Positions 8,942-17,672 of a DNA stretch of 64,000 bases are shown in pieces. The DNA lies in the NCBI RefSeq assembly GCF_013369485.1, contig NZ_JABWEB010000004.1:1-64000 (forward strand), read 5' to 3'. Within the stretch, counting starts at the first letter, position 1. Each line of letters starts with the position of its first letter. The DNA comes from Massilia sp. BJB1822. GTDB lineage: Bacteria; Pseudomonadota; Gammaproteobacteria; Burkholderiales; Burkholderiaceae_D. Below the pieces are notes generated by a model. It made no database searches, was not told where the DNA came from, and saw only the letters and a program-made list of their open reading frames with translations. The position numbers were made by a program, and so were the translations under genes.

Positions 8942-8991
8942 CCCCGGCTCAGCCGTATCGGCCGGGTTTAGGCGCCATGGACATCCATGGC
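8942..8991 (+). promoter_or_regulatory. Structured leader upstream of the M4 protease
   Basis: Two consecutive inverted repeats lie in the untranslated leader. CCCGGC (about 8943) can pair with GCCGGG (about 8961), and GCCATGGA (8974-8981) is perfectly inverted as TCCATGGC (8984-8991). Upstream (about 8900-8930) is a strongly AT-rich stretch suited to a promoter. No clear Shine-Dalgarno precedes the ATG at 9030, so the leader may control translation. It matches no riboswitch I recognise. Confidence 0.4.
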
Positions 8992-9029
8992 ATTGACGAT
9001 TAGCGGTACTAAATAGCGACGCAAATACT

Positions 9030-11516
9030 ATGATCAAATCTCATAAGAAGTCGGTATATGGTTCTGGTGTCTTCCTGGCTCTGCTGCTGGCAGCAGCCCC
9101 CTCTCAAGCGCAGGTGCGCGCCCTGGCGGACGATGTGCTGGTCCACCTGCAGGCGGCAGAAAAAAGCCGCGAGCTGAAGGCGGCCCAGCAGCTCGACACC
9201 TTGAAAAGCGAATTGGGGCTGGATGTGCGGACGGAGTTCAAGCCCATCAAAACCATCACCGATTCCTTCGGGCAGAGCCACACCCGCTTCCAGCAGCATT
9301 ACGCCGGCCTCAAAGTCTGGGGCGGCGAAATCATCACCCACCTGGATGCCGAGGAAAAACACGCCGCCCCCACCAACGCGCTGGAAAAAAATATCTCGCT
9401 CGACCCCGCCCCAACCCTGAGCGCGGAGGACGCCCTGGCCATCGCGGCCGCCCAGCTGGGCGTGAAAGGCCCATATGCCTATCAGCCCAAGCTGGAATTG
9501 CTGATTTTCCCCATCATCGTCAAGACGCCGACCGTCGACAGCAAGAATGGCCAACTGGACGCCACCCAGGTGCGGCGCGATGTGCTGCGTCATGCGCTGG
9601 CCTACCATGTGCACGTGGAGCTGCACAATGCGGATGATGGTGCCCAGGCCGTGGACTTCATGATCGACGCCCACGACGGCGCCATCCTGAAGCAATGGAA
9701 CAGCCTGCAGACGGCGCACGTGGTAGCCAGCGGCGCGCGCTCCCAGTACAGCGGCACGGTGTCGCTGAACACCAATAGCGCCAACGGCGGCTATGAATTG
9801 CGCGATATGCAGCGCGGCACGGGCGGCAGCTATGGCAATAATGTGGTGCTGCGCTATGTGACGGCCACCCCGGCCATCGGCGATATCTTCACCGACCCCA
9901 CCAATACCTGGGGCGATGGCCAGAACTATCTGCCCGGCTCGTCCACCACGAGCGATACCTACCAGACGGCCGCCGTGGACGTGGCTTACGGCATAGGCGC
10001 GACCTGGGACTTCTACAAGAAAATCTTCAACCGCAACGGCATCGACGGCACCGGCAAGGCCACCTTCGCCGTGGTGCACGACCCGCAGCTGAAGTCGGGC
10101 GGCGTAAATGCGAGCTGGAGCGATGCCTGCTTCTGCATGCGCTTTGGTGATGGCGACAGTTCCGGCTACTACAAGAATCTGACCAGCCTGGACTTGGTCG
10201 GCCACGAAATGGCGCATGGTCTGACCGGCAGTACGGCCCAGCTGGTTTATATGGACGAGTCCGGCGGCTTGAACGAGGCCACTTCGGACATTCTGGGGAC
10301 GGCACTGGAATTCTATGTGCGCGGCGGCGGCCTGGCTGCCGGTTCGTACGGCATTCCAGCCAGCGGCGGCAATTGGAGCATCGGCGAGGGCGTGATGCAG
10401 ACCTTGACCCGCTATATGGACAAGCCCAGCCGCGATGGCGTCAGCTACGATGCCTGGAGCCTGGCCCTGGGCGAGAAAGACGTCCATTATTCCAGCGGTC
10501 CGATGAACCGCGCCTTCTATTTCATGAGCAAAGGCGCCACCACCTCGGGCGACACGTCCAGCAGCTATCTGCCGGGCGGCATGAGCGGCATCGGCATCGA
10601 CCGCGCGGCGCGCATCTGGTACCGCGCCGTGGCCGTCTACCTGACCGCGACCAGCGATTATGTGGCCGCGCGCCAAGCCGCCATCGTTGCCGCCAAGGAG
10701 CTGTACGGCGCCGGTTCGGCCGAGGAAATCGCCGTGTGGAACGCCTTCCGCGCCATCAATGTGGGACCGGCCTGGAACGCCCAAGCTTGCGGCCGTCTGG
10801 ACGCCGGGCGCGAGCTGGCCGCCGGCGAGAGCGTCAAGTCCTGCAATGGCCAATACACGCTGATCATGCAGGGCGACGGCAATCTGGTGCTGTACCGCGG
10901 CGGCAATGTGCCGGTCTGGAACGCCCAGACCTATGGCAATCCGGGCGCCTACAGCATCTTCCAGGACGACGGCAATCTGGTGGTCTACCAGAGCGCCAGC
11001 CGTACCCCGCTGTGGAATGCCAGCACCTACCACTCGCCCGGCGCCCAGCTGGCGATCCGGGATGACGGCAATATGATCATCACCAGCCCGAACGGCTTGC
11101 CGGTCTGGTTCGTGACGGCGCCGGCCGGCATTGGTCCGGTGCAAGCGGCCTCGGGCAGCAACACCGCCTTCGGCAGCGCCGATGTGGTGCAGGCGGGCGC
11201 GGCCGGTGTGCGCGGCGCGGTCGATGTGACGGCCAGCCAGTACTTCCGCCTCAGCGTGGCGCCGGGCAAGACCGTGACGGCCGATTTTGTGGGAGGATGG
11301 ATTCCGAAACGCGGCAGCGACTTTACCTTAACCGTCTTCAATAGCGCCAATGCGCAACTGAGTTCGGCCACCTCGTCCTACCACGCGACCCGTCTGCTGC
11401 AAAGCTATACCAATAATACCGGGGCGGCGCAGGACATCGTGCTGCAGGTGTATCGCAATTGGAATAGCATTGCGCCGTTCTATGGTCCGGTGCCGTATAC
11501 CATCGCCATCAAGTAG
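9030..11516 (+). CDS. M4 (thermolysin-like) metalloprotease with B-lectin domain
   Basis: 828 residues. Order: signal peptide (1-28, ending PSQA), FTP/PepSY propeptide (about 35-215), M4 catalytic domain (about 235-580) with H392-E393-x-x-H396, E416 in GGLNEATSD and the catalytic His near 486 (DVHYSSGPMNR). A bulb-type mannose-lectin domain follows (about 585-695) with two intact QxDxNxVxY motifs (QGDGNLVLY, QDDGNLVVY) and a third degenerate one (RDDGNMIIT). A C-terminal beta domain (about 700-828) resembles prepeptidase-C-terminal domains. It should be secreted as a zymogen and self-activated. The lectin may tether it to mannose-rich glycans, such as fungal or plant surfaces (inference). Confidence 0.92.
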   Translation: MIKSHKKSVYGSGVFLALLLAAAPSQAQVRALADDVLVHLQAAEKSRELKAAQQLDTLKSELGLDVRTEFKPIKTITDSFGQSHTRFQQHYAGLKVWGGEIITHLDAEEKHAAPTNALEKNISLDPAPTLSAEDALAIAAAQLGVKGPYAYQPKLELLIFPIIVKTPTVDSKNGQLDATQVRRDVLRHALAYHVHVELHNADDGAQAVDFMIDAHDGAILKQWNSLQTAHVVASGARSQYSGTVSLNTNSANGGYELRDMQRGTGGSYGNNVVLRYVTATPAIGDIFTDPTNTWGDGQNYLPGSSTTSDTYQTAAVDVAYGIGATWDFYKKIFNRNGIDGTGKATFAVVHDPQLKSGGVNASWSDACFCMRFGDGDSSGYYKNLTSLDLVGHEMAHGLTGSTAQLVYMDESGGLNEATSDILGTALEFYVRGGGLAAGSYGIPASGGNWSIGEGVMQTLTRYMDKPSRDGVSYDAWSLALGEKDVHYSSGPMNRAFYFMSKGATTSGDTSSSYLPGGMSGIGIDRAARIWYRAVAVYLTATSDYVAARQAAIVAAKELYGAGSAEEIAVWNAFRAINVGPAWNAQACGRLDAGRELAAGESVKSCNGQYTLIMQGDGNLVLYRGGNVPVWNAQTYGNPGAYSIFQDDGNLVVYQSASRTPLWNASTYHSPGAQLAIRDDGNMIITSPNGLPVWFVTAPAGIGPVQAASGSNTAFGSADVVQAGAAGVRGAVDVTASQYFRLSVAPGKTVTADFVGGWIPKRGSDFTLTVFNSANAQLSSATSSYHATRLLQSYTNNTGAAQDIVLQVYRNWNSIAPFYGPVPYTIAIK

Positions 11517-11564
11517 CGGCGGCAGGGCGGCGTGCCCAGGAGTTGATATGCAAAAGCGGCAATC

Positions 11565-11999
11565 ATGACGTTTTTTCCTCTTTGGCTTAGCCTGGGCGCG
11601 CTGCTCGGCGCCTGCGCGGTGGCGGCTCCCGCCCCCGAGCTGGCGCCGTTTCTAACGCTGGAGCAGGAGGGCGGCTGCGCGCCGCGCCTGCGCCTGTATC
11701 TGGTCGACGAGCGCTATGTGTATGTCGAGTCCGATAGCCAGGTTTGCTCGGACGCCAATACGCGCAGCCTGTTCGACCGCCGTCCCGAGCATTTCCTCTG
11801 CGGTAGCGGCGGCCTGGCTGCGGCCACGCATTGCCGCGACGAGCGTTTCCGCGCTTTGTTCGAGCAAGTCCGGCGCCATGTGGGACGGCCGGGCCTCGAC
11901 AGGCCGGGCCAGGACAGGCCCGGCCAGGCACTGGAAGGCGGCCACCGCCTGCGTCTGCTGTACGACGGCGAGGCCGCCGGCAGCCCCCCTGGTTTGTAG
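11565..11999 (+). CDS. Small exported protein of unknown function
   Basis: 144 residues, not recognised. The N-terminus is hydrophobic with either a lipobox-like LLGAC or a cleavable AVAA site, so export is likely. Four later cysteines may form disulfides (GGCAPRL, QVCSD, FLCGS, THCRD). The tail holds three tandem RPGxD/A pentapeptides, encoded by three 15-base direct repeats at 11887-11931. The ATG at 11565 is the only in-frame start; an in-frame stop at 11544 excludes extension. AGGAG lies rather far upstream (11538-11542), so translation may be weak. Confidence 0.5.
   Translation: MTFFPLWLSLGALLGACAVAAPAPELAPFLTLEQEGGCAPRLRLYLVDERYVYVESDSQVCSDANTRSLFDRRPEHFLCGSGGLAAATHCRDERFRALFEQVRRHVGRPGLDRPGQDRPGQALEGGHRLRLLYDGEAAGSPPGL
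11887..11931 (+). repeat. Three 15-bp tandem repeats inside a gene
   Basis: Three GGCCGGGCC-N3-ACA-type units (11887-11901, 11902-11916, 11917-11931) encode RPGLD, RPGQD and RPGQA in the tail of the small exported protein. The third is diverged. Copy number could vary by slippage. Confidence 0.7.
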
Positions 12000-12088
12000 C
12001 TTGCTAGTCCATTTTTTGCTTGTCAGGCGATGGCAATTTGGCTATCGTTCAAGCGTAGCTCCGTTCACAATGCGGCAGGGGGATGACA

Positions 12089-12400
12089 ATGGATTTGACA
12101 GTGCACCGCCGCACGGCTGGTTCGCCGTTGCCGGAACAACGCCTGGGTTCGCTCCAGCTCAATCTGGTGGAATTGGACCCAGTAGCTATCGTCGATGGCA
12201 CCCGCTACGACGATAACTATCTCGCAGACGATGTCTACGCCTGCGGTTCCATGCGCGAAATGTGCCCGATTTGCGAAGAAGGTCACCTGCAGCTGGTGTT
12301 GCGCCAGCGCAGCGTGCGCGTTGCCCATCTCTTCTGTCTCCACTGCACCCGCTGTTTCGGCGCCTTTTTGCCCGACGGCACGCCCGCCCTGTCCGACTGA
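12089..12400 (+). CDS. Small zinc-ribbon-like protein of unknown function
   Basis: 103 residues from the ATG at 12089. An ATG six bases earlier directly abuts the AGGGGG ribosome site, so the second is better spaced. Cysteine pairs C59-P-I-C62 and C83-L-H-C86 (with C52 and C89 nearby) fit a four-cysteine zinc ribbon at the C-terminal half. The N-terminal half is acidic and Asp/Tyr rich. No family recognised. The neighbours downstream are signalling proteins, 67 bases away, possibly co-transcribed. Confidence 0.6.
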   Translation: MDLTVHRRTAGSPLPEQRLGSLQLNLVELDPVAIVDGTRYDDNYLADDVYACGSMREMCPICEEGHLQLVLRQRSVRVAHLFCLHCTRCFGAFLPDGTPALSD

Positions 12401-12467
12401 CCCGGCCTTGCCCGCCTCGGGTATCATGCTGGCAGTACGGCCATCCGGGCCAGGGGAGACGTTTTAG

Positions 12468-13562
12468 ATGAATGTGAAAGCAAAGCCAGTGGTGCTGGTC
12501 GCCGACGCGGTGGCCAGCAACCTGATCTGGATGAACAGCCTGCTGCAAGAGCGTTACGAAATCAAGCTGGCCGACAGCGGCGCCCAAGCCCTGCGCATCG
12601 CCCAGCAACTGCCCCGCCCCGACCTGATCCTGCTCGCTGCCGACCTGCCGCAGCCGGACGGTTTCGCCGTCTGCCAGCAGCTCAAGCGCGATCCCGACAC
12701 GGCCGGCATTCCCCTGCTGCTGATCGCGTCTGCCGGCGCCGACGCCGAACAGCGCGGCTTTGCCGAGGGCGCGGCCGATGTGCTGCTGCGTCCGCTGGTC
12801 GCCGAGGCGGTGCTGGCGCGCAGCGCCCTGCAAATCGAGCTGGGCCAGGCGCGCGGCCTGCTCAAGCACGAAAGCCACCGCCTGGCGCATCTGGTGGACG
12901 AGCGCACCGGCGAGCTGCGCCAGATGGTGGACGCCGTGATCTGGGCCTTGGCCTCGCTGGCCGAAACGCGCAATTACGAAACGGCCAACCACCTGCGCCG
13001 CATGCAGTACTATGTGCGCGCCCTGGCCCAGCGCCTGCAGCAGCATCCGCGCTTCGCCCACGAGCTGAGCGACGAGAATATCGCCTATCTGTACAAGGCC
13101 GCGCCGCTGCACGATATCGGCAAGGTCAGCATCCCCGATTCCATCCTGCTCAAGCCGGGTCGCCTGACCGAGGCCGAATTCGCCATCATGAAGCTGCACA
13201 CCGTGTATGGCCGCGACGCCATCGTCGGCGTGGAGGAGCGCCTGGGCTTCAGCAATACCTTCCTGCGCTTCGCCAAGGAAGTGACCTACTCGCACCAGGA
13301 AAAATTCGACGGCAGCGGCTATCCGCAAGGCTTGGCGGGCGATGCGATTCCCGTCTCGGCGCGCCTGCTGGCGGTGGCCGATGTGTACGACGCCATGATT
13401 TCGCGCCGCGTCTACAAGCCGGCCTTCACCCACGAGACGGCGCTGGAGCTGATACGCCAGTCCAGCGGCCAGCAATTCGACCCGGATGTGGTCGATGCGC
13501 TGCTGGCGGTGGAGCAGCAATTCCAGGACATCGCGGCGCGCTACGCCGATGCGACAGAGTAA
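12468..13562 (+). CDS. HD-GYP domain protein with a phosphoacceptor-less receiver
   Basis: 364 residues. The N-terminal receiver fold (about 8-125) lacks the key residues: the phosphoacceptor position is A57 (LLAADLP instead of LLDxxMP), the acidic pair is A12/D13, and the conserved Lys is Arg (LLRPL). A helical linker leads to the HD-GYP phosphodiesterase domain (about 150-355) with H215-D216 in HDIGK, KPGxLT, and DGSGYP near 282-287. HD-GYP domains hydrolyse cyclic di-GMP; the catalytic residues appear present. The receiver therefore probably senses by protein contact rather than phosphorylation. Start ATG at 12468 with AGGGGAG upstream. A CHASE histidine kinase follows 72 bases downstream. 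Confidence 0.88.
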   Translation: MNVKAKPVVLVADAVASNLIWMNSLLQERYEIKLADSGAQALRIAQQLPRPDLILLAADLPQPDGFAVCQQLKRDPDTAGIPLLLIASAGADAEQRGFAEGAADVLLRPLVAEAVLARSALQIELGQARGLLKHESHRLAHLVDERTGELRQMVDAVIWALASLAETRNYETANHLRRMQYYVRALAQRLQQHPRFAHELSDENIAYLYKAAPLHDIGKVSIPDSILLKPGRLTEAEFAIMKLHTVYGRDAIVGVEERLGFSNTFLRFAKEVTYSHQEKFDGSGYPQGLAGDAIPVSARLLAVADVYDAMISRRVYKPAFTHETALELIRQSSGQQFDPDVVDALLAVEQQFQDIAARYADATE

Positions 13563-13634
13563 GAAATTTCCCTTGTGAATGGGCCATTGCCCTTGATATA
13601 GTCAATTCACGATCAGCTGAGCGGGGCGCCTGGA

Positions 13635-15935
13635 ATGCGGATACATGGATACCTGGCTTTTCTTGTCGGGGTTTGCGTAACCGTCTGGGTCTGCCTGTTC
13701 GTGATGGAGGTGCAGGATCAGCAGATCCGCAACGGCTTCCAGCGCGACACCGAGAAAGTGGCGCGCGACACCACGCTGCGCCTGCAAACCTATTTCGACA
13801 TGCTGCTCAGCATCAAGGGCGTGTTCGCCGTCAGCGAAAATCTGGACCGCGCCGCCTTCCACCGCTATGTGCGCGAGCTGAACCTGACGGAACGCTATCC
13901 CGGCTTCCAGGCCATCCAGTTTGTGCGGCGCGTGCCGCGCGCCCAGCTCGGCGCCTATGCCGACGCCATCCGCCGCGACGCGGCCTTGCAGGCGGGCGGC
14001 TACCCAGAATTTAAAATTCATCCCGCAAGCCTTCAGGATGAGCATTTCATCATCGAGTACAACGAGCCGATGCGCGGCAACGAAAACGCCTTCGGTCTCG
14101 ATCTGGCGGCGCTGCCGATGCATTACGAAGCGCTGCGCATGGGGCGCGACAATGGCGGCGTGATCGCCACCGAACGCATCACTCTGGTGCAGGACGCCAG
14201 CGGCCAGCCGGGCTTCGTGGCGCGCCTGCCGGTGTACCGGCCCGGCGTGGTGCTCGACTCGCTCGCCAGCCGGCGCGCCGCCTTGATCGGCTTTGTCGCC
14301 ATTGTTTTCCGCGTGAATAATCTGATGCGCGAAGTGATCGACAGCCCGCTGCTGGGCCATCTGTATGTGCGCATCAACGATGGCGGCTATCTGCGCGATG
14401 GCGGCACGGCCGCGCCCAGCCTCGACAATCTGCTGTTCGACAGCGCCGGCAAGGCGGGCGAGGCGCGCCTGCCGGCCTTGCCCGGCCTGTCGCGGCGCGT
14501 CAGCCTGAACGTGGGCCAGCGCCGCTGGCTGCTGCAGTTCGAAGGCCACGCTGGCCTGCGCTATGGCCGCAACTGGATGGTGATTGGCGTGACCGGCGCG
14601 GCGGGCGTCATCATCAGCGCCCTGATCGCGGCCCTGCTGGTGGCCTGGCAGCGCCGCCGCGCCCTGGCGCGCGAGCTGCGCAATGCGCTCAACGAGCAGC
14701 GCGCCTTCCAGGACACGGCGGTGGTGGGCATAGGCTTGTTCAGCAATGGCCTGATCCTGCGCTGCAACCGCGGGCTGGAAGAGATGGCCGGCTATCCCGG
14801 CGGTGGACTGGTGGGCATGCGCAGCAGCGTGCTGCTGCGCGCCGGCGGCGCCATCGATCCCTTTGCCTGCGGCCCCTGCGGCGAGCCGGCCCACCTGGAG
14901 CTGGAACTGCTGCGCCGCGACGGCAGTCCCCTGTGGTGCATGGTGAACGGGCGCCGGCTCGATCCCGAGGAACCGGCCAAGGGCTGCGTGTGGGTGATTG
15001 CCGATATCAGCGACCGCAAGGCGGCCGAAGCGGCGCTGGTGGAAACCAAGCAGGGACTGGAGCGCAGCCTGGCCGAGCTGGCGCGCGAGAAGGCGCGAGT
15101 GGACGAGGCGCACAAGGAGCTGTCCTCGGCGCTGGCCGCGCTGAAACAGGCCCAGGCCACCTTGATCACCTCGGAAAAAATGGCCTCGCTGGGCGCGCTG
15201 GTGGCCGGCATCGCGCATGAGCTGAATACGCCGATCGGCAACAGCCTGCTGACGGTGTCGGCGCTGAACGATATGGTGGCGGATTTCGAACGCAAGCTGG
15301 CCGAAGGCGGCATCAAGCGCTCGACCCTGGACGTCCACCTGGCGGACGCCAAGGCTGCCTGTACCATCATCGCCGGCTCGCTGGGGCGGGCGGCCGATCT
15401 GATCACTTCCTTCAAGCAGGTGGCGGTGGACCAGACTTCCGACCAGCGCCGCCGCTTCCATCTGTCCAGCGTGCTGCACGATACCCTGGCCACCTATGCG
15501 GCCCAGCTGCGCCGCGTCAGCTGCGAGGTGAAGGTGGAGGTGCCGGAGGCGCTGGACTTCCTGTCCTATCCGGGCAGTTTGAGCCAGGTGCTGAGCAATC
15601 TGATTAACAACGCCATCCTGCATGCCTTCGAAGGACGGGCGCAGGGCTTGATCACGATCACGGCGCGCGCCGAGGGCGAGGAGGAAGCGGTGCTGGAATT
15701 CAGCGACGACGGCATCGGCATGAGCGCCAAGACCCTGCGCCAGATTTACGATCCCTTCTTCACCACCAAGATGGGGCAGGGTGGTTCGGGACTCGGCATG
15801 AATATCGTTTATAACATTGTCACCGGCGTGCTCAAAGGCCGCATCGATATCCGCTCGGAACCGGGGCAGGGCACCACGGTGGTCCTGACTTTGCCGCGCC
15901 GCGTGCCGGCGCGGGAGCTGGAGCAGGCGGCCTGA
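13635..15935 (+). CDS. CHASE-PAS sensor histidine kinase
   Basis: 766 residues. TM1 (about 6-25), periplasmic CHASE domain (about 40-250; YPGFQAIQFVRRV, EPMRGNENAFGLDL are typical), TM2 (about 312-337), PAS domain (about 350-465), coiled coil (about 470-510), HisKA with H528 in GIAHELNTPIG, and HATPase (about 640-758) with the N box LINNAILHAF, DDGIGM and GGSGLGMNIV. CHASE domains bind small extracellular ligands. There is no receiver domain, and no response regulator with an intact receiver lies next to it. The HELNTPIG style of H box is typical of kinases with the second phospho-box type. Ends in an 11-bp hairpin shared with the convergent gene. Confidence 0.9.
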   Translation: MRIHGYLAFLVGVCVTVWVCLFVMEVQDQQIRNGFQRDTEKVARDTTLRLQTYFDMLLSIKGVFAVSENLDRAAFHRYVRELNLTERYPGFQAIQFVRRVPRAQLGAYADAIRRDAALQAGGYPEFKIHPASLQDEHFIIEYNEPMRGNENAFGLDLAALPMHYEALRMGRDNGGVIATERITLVQDASGQPGFVARLPVYRPGVVLDSLASRRAALIGFVAIVFRVNNLMREVIDSPLLGHLYVRINDGGYLRDGGTAAPSLDNLLFDSAGKAGEARLPALPGLSRRVSLNVGQRRWLLQFEGHAGLRYGRNWMVIGVTGAAGVIISALIAALLVAWQRRRALARELRNALNEQRAFQDTAVVGIGLFSNGLILRCNRGLEEMAGYPGGGLVGMRSSVLLRAGGAIDPFACGPCGEPAHLELELLRRDGSPLWCMVNGRRLDPEEPAKGCVWVIADISDRKAAEAALVETKQGLERSLAELAREKARVDEAHKELSSALAALKQAQATLITSEKMASLGALVAGIAHELNTPIGNSLLTVSALNDMVADFERKLAEGGIKRSTLDVHLADAKAACTIIAGSLGRAADLITSFKQVAVDQTSDQRRRFHLSSVLHDTLATYAAQLRRVSCEVKVEVPEALDFLSYPGSLSQVLSNLINNAILHAFEGRAQGLITITARAEGEEEAVLEFSDDGIGMSAKTLRQIYDPFFTTKMGQGGSGLGMNIVYNIVTGVLKGRIDIRSEPGQGTTVVLTLPRRVPARELEQAA

Positions 15936-15947
15936 GAGGCCGCCTGC
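15923..15947. terminator. Perfect 11-bp hairpin between convergent genes
   Basis: GCAGGCGGCCT (15923-15933), loop GAG, AGGCCGCCTGC (15937-15947). It spans the kinase stop codon and lies 35 bases from the stop of the opposing isomerase gene. No T-run follows on either strand, so it is a strong hairpin that may act bidirectionally or stabilise 3' ends. Confidence 0.5.
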
Positions 15948-15981
15948 GCAGTTTGAGAAGCTGCCTGCCTTCCAGCCGCGA

Positions 15982-16806
15982 TCAGCGGCGGCGGCCGTAG
16001 CGGGAGCGCAGCAGATTCAGCATCGCCACATTCAATTCCCAGGCATTGCTGACCGGGCGCTGGCTGTAGGGCAGCTGGAAGGTGTAGGGCGCCGGGCCGA
16101 ATTCCGGCGTCAGCGTCATGCGCTGAGCGCCTTCCGACTTGCGCAGCTCGATGATGCGATCCCACCAGCCCAGGTGCGCCTCCAGTTCGGCCGCCGCTTC
16201 CGGCGCGCGGAAGTCGGCCACCTGCGGCCCTTGCGCATGGCCGACGCGGGCGTGGATGTGGCGCACGCGCGGTAGGGTGGCGGCCAGCGTCTGCGGCTGG
16301 TCTTCCAGCAGCGATTCGCAGGCGCAGCACCAGTGCGACAGATCCGCCGTCAGATGCAGGCCCGGCATGCGCTGCAGGTAAGGCAGCAGCAGCATTGGGT
16401 GGCCGCTGAAACGGCTGCGGTGGATCTCATGGACGATAGCCACGCCGTGTTCCTGCGAAATGGCGTCGGCTAGAGCGATCAGTTCCTCGTTCTGTTGAGG
16501 CGTGTAGTAATCCTTGCCCGTGTGCGAATTCACCAGCAGCGGGCGGGCCGCGCAGGCATTGTTCAGCAGCTGGGCCAGCGCATGCTTGTGCGCTTCGAAC
16601 TGAGGATGGAAAACGGTTTCCCACTGGGCCACGATCAGGCCCAGGCCGGCGTCGGCGATCAGGCGCACCCACTGATCGCGTTCGGCAGCGTCCAGCGGCA
16701 GCGACATTTCGATGCCGTCGAAACCGGCCGCCAGAACGCGCTCGATGAACACTTGCGGCGCCAGCTCATTGCTGCCCCAGTGGGGCGCGAAAATGCGGAT
16801 ATCCAT
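15982..16806 (-). CDS. Sugar phosphate isomerase/epimerase (TIM barrel)
   Basis: 274 residues, the usual size for the xylose-isomerase-like TIM barrel family (AP endonuclease 2 fold). Visible are the early strand FDGIEMSLP, HEIHRSRFS with E/H metal-binding candidates near the middle, LTADLSHWCC (Asp/His ligand strand) and the late strand LTPEFGP with a Glu ligand. These give the divalent-metal site used for keto-aldo isomerisation or epimerisation. Starts three bases after the stop of the PhyH dioxygenase, so the two are co-transcribed. Substrate unknown; the pair probably works on one organic compound. Confidence 0.82.
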   Translation of the reverse strand: MDIRIFAPHWGSNELAPQVFIERVLAAGFDGIEMSLPLDAAERDQWVRLIADAGLGLIVAQWETVFHPQFEAHKHALAQLLNNACAARPLLVNSHTGKDYYTPQQNEELIALADAISQEHGVAIVHEIHRSRFSGHPMLLLPYLQRMPGLHLTADLSHWCCACESLLEDQPQTLAATLPRVRHIHARVGHAQGPQVADFRAPEAAAELEAHLGWWDRIIELRKSEGAQRMTLTPEFGPAPYTFQLPYSQRPVSNAWELNVAMLNLLRSRYGRRR

Positions 16807-16809
16807 GCT

Positions 16810-17649
16810 TTAGATGAAGCCTCGTACCGGGAAGGAAGCGTCGCGCTGAATCCAGTTCTGCGGCGAATACGCGGTGCCGGCGTCGGTCGCATGCAGGGTG
16901 TAGGCGTGGCGCGAAACCGGCGAGCGGTTCGGCGCGCTGTAATGCGGCAGCAGGCCGTGGAAACATACCAGGCTGCCCGCCTTGCATTCCAGCGGCACGG
17001 CGGTCGAATCGTCCGGCCACGGCGTGCTGTCGAGTTTTTCCACGCTGATCTTGTCGCCGTGGCGCAGGAAGCGCTCGCGCAGCGGGCCGCGATGGCCGCC
17101 CGGCTCGGCCCACAGGCAGCCGTTGTCCAGGGTCGCGTCTTCCAGCGCGAACCAGAAGGTGGTGACGCTGATCGGCGTGGTGTCGAAATAGGTGGCGTCC
17201 TGGTGCCAGCGCACCTCGCCGCCGATGCCGGGCTGCTTGAAGATATACATGGACTGCCAGACCTGGGGCTGGGCCAGGCCGACATCGGCCGCCAGCTGCA
17301 CCAGGCGCGGATCGGCGCTGAAGGCGCGGAAGACCGGATCGAGATCGTGCATGGCGTGGCCGATCTTGTTGATCGACAGTTCCTTGGCCTGTTTCAGCTC
17401 GCCGTTCGGGCCGAAAGCCTCTTCCTCGAAGAAGCAGCGGATGGTGTTGTCCGAGGCCAGGAAGTAATCGTCGGCCTTCTTCTCCTGCTCCTTGGTGGTG
17501 AAGATGCCTTGGGCCACGGCTGGATTGAAATCGTTGACAATCTGGCCAGCGCGGGCGCGCAGAGCGGCGATTTCCTCGGCCGATTTGAAATGGGGGATGA
17601 CGATGAAACCGTCGCGCAGGTATTGCGCTTTCTGCACCTCGCTCAGCAT
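16810..17649 (-). CDS. Phytanoyl-CoA dioxygenase (PhyH) family protein
   Basis: 279 residues. The iron-binding triad is H149 and D151 in RWHQDATYF and H236 in LPHYSAPNRS, with an Arg in RHAYTLHATDAG as 2-oxoglutarate anchor. N-terminal FKSAEEIAALRARAGQI is the typical PhyH opening. It is a cytosolic non-haem iron 2-oxoglutarate-dependent hydroxylase. It is the first gene of a two-gene operon with a TIM-barrel isomerase and faces a divergent LysR regulator across 110 bases. A CAATGC-CC-GCATTG palindrome 24 bases upstream may be its operator. Substrate unknown. Confidence 0.85.
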   Translation of the reverse strand: MLSEVQKAQYLRDGFIVIPHFKSAEEIAALRARAGQIVNDFNPAVAQGIFTTKEQEKKADDYFLASDNTIRCFFEEEAFGPNGELKQAKELSINKIGHAMHDLDPVFRAFSADPRLVQLAADVGLAQPQVWQSMYIFKQPGIGGEVRWHQDATYFDTTPISVTTFWFALEDATLDNGCLWAEPGGHRGPLRERFLRHGDKISVEKLDSTPWPDDSTAVPLECKAGSLVCFHGLLPHYSAPNRSPVSRHAYTLHATDAGTAYSPQNWIQRDASFPVRGFI

Positions 17650-17672
17650 GGCTCGTGGCTCCTAGATTGATT

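Noticed and set aside
8942..9029. Cyclic-di-GMP (GEMM) riboswitch before the M4 protease
   Set aside because: The conserved loop sequences of that class are not present; only generic hairpins are visible.
9009..11144. 711-codon minus-strand frame opposite the M4 protease
   Set aside because: The Ala/Gly/His-rich translation has no domain, whereas the plus strand has a complete M4 protease.
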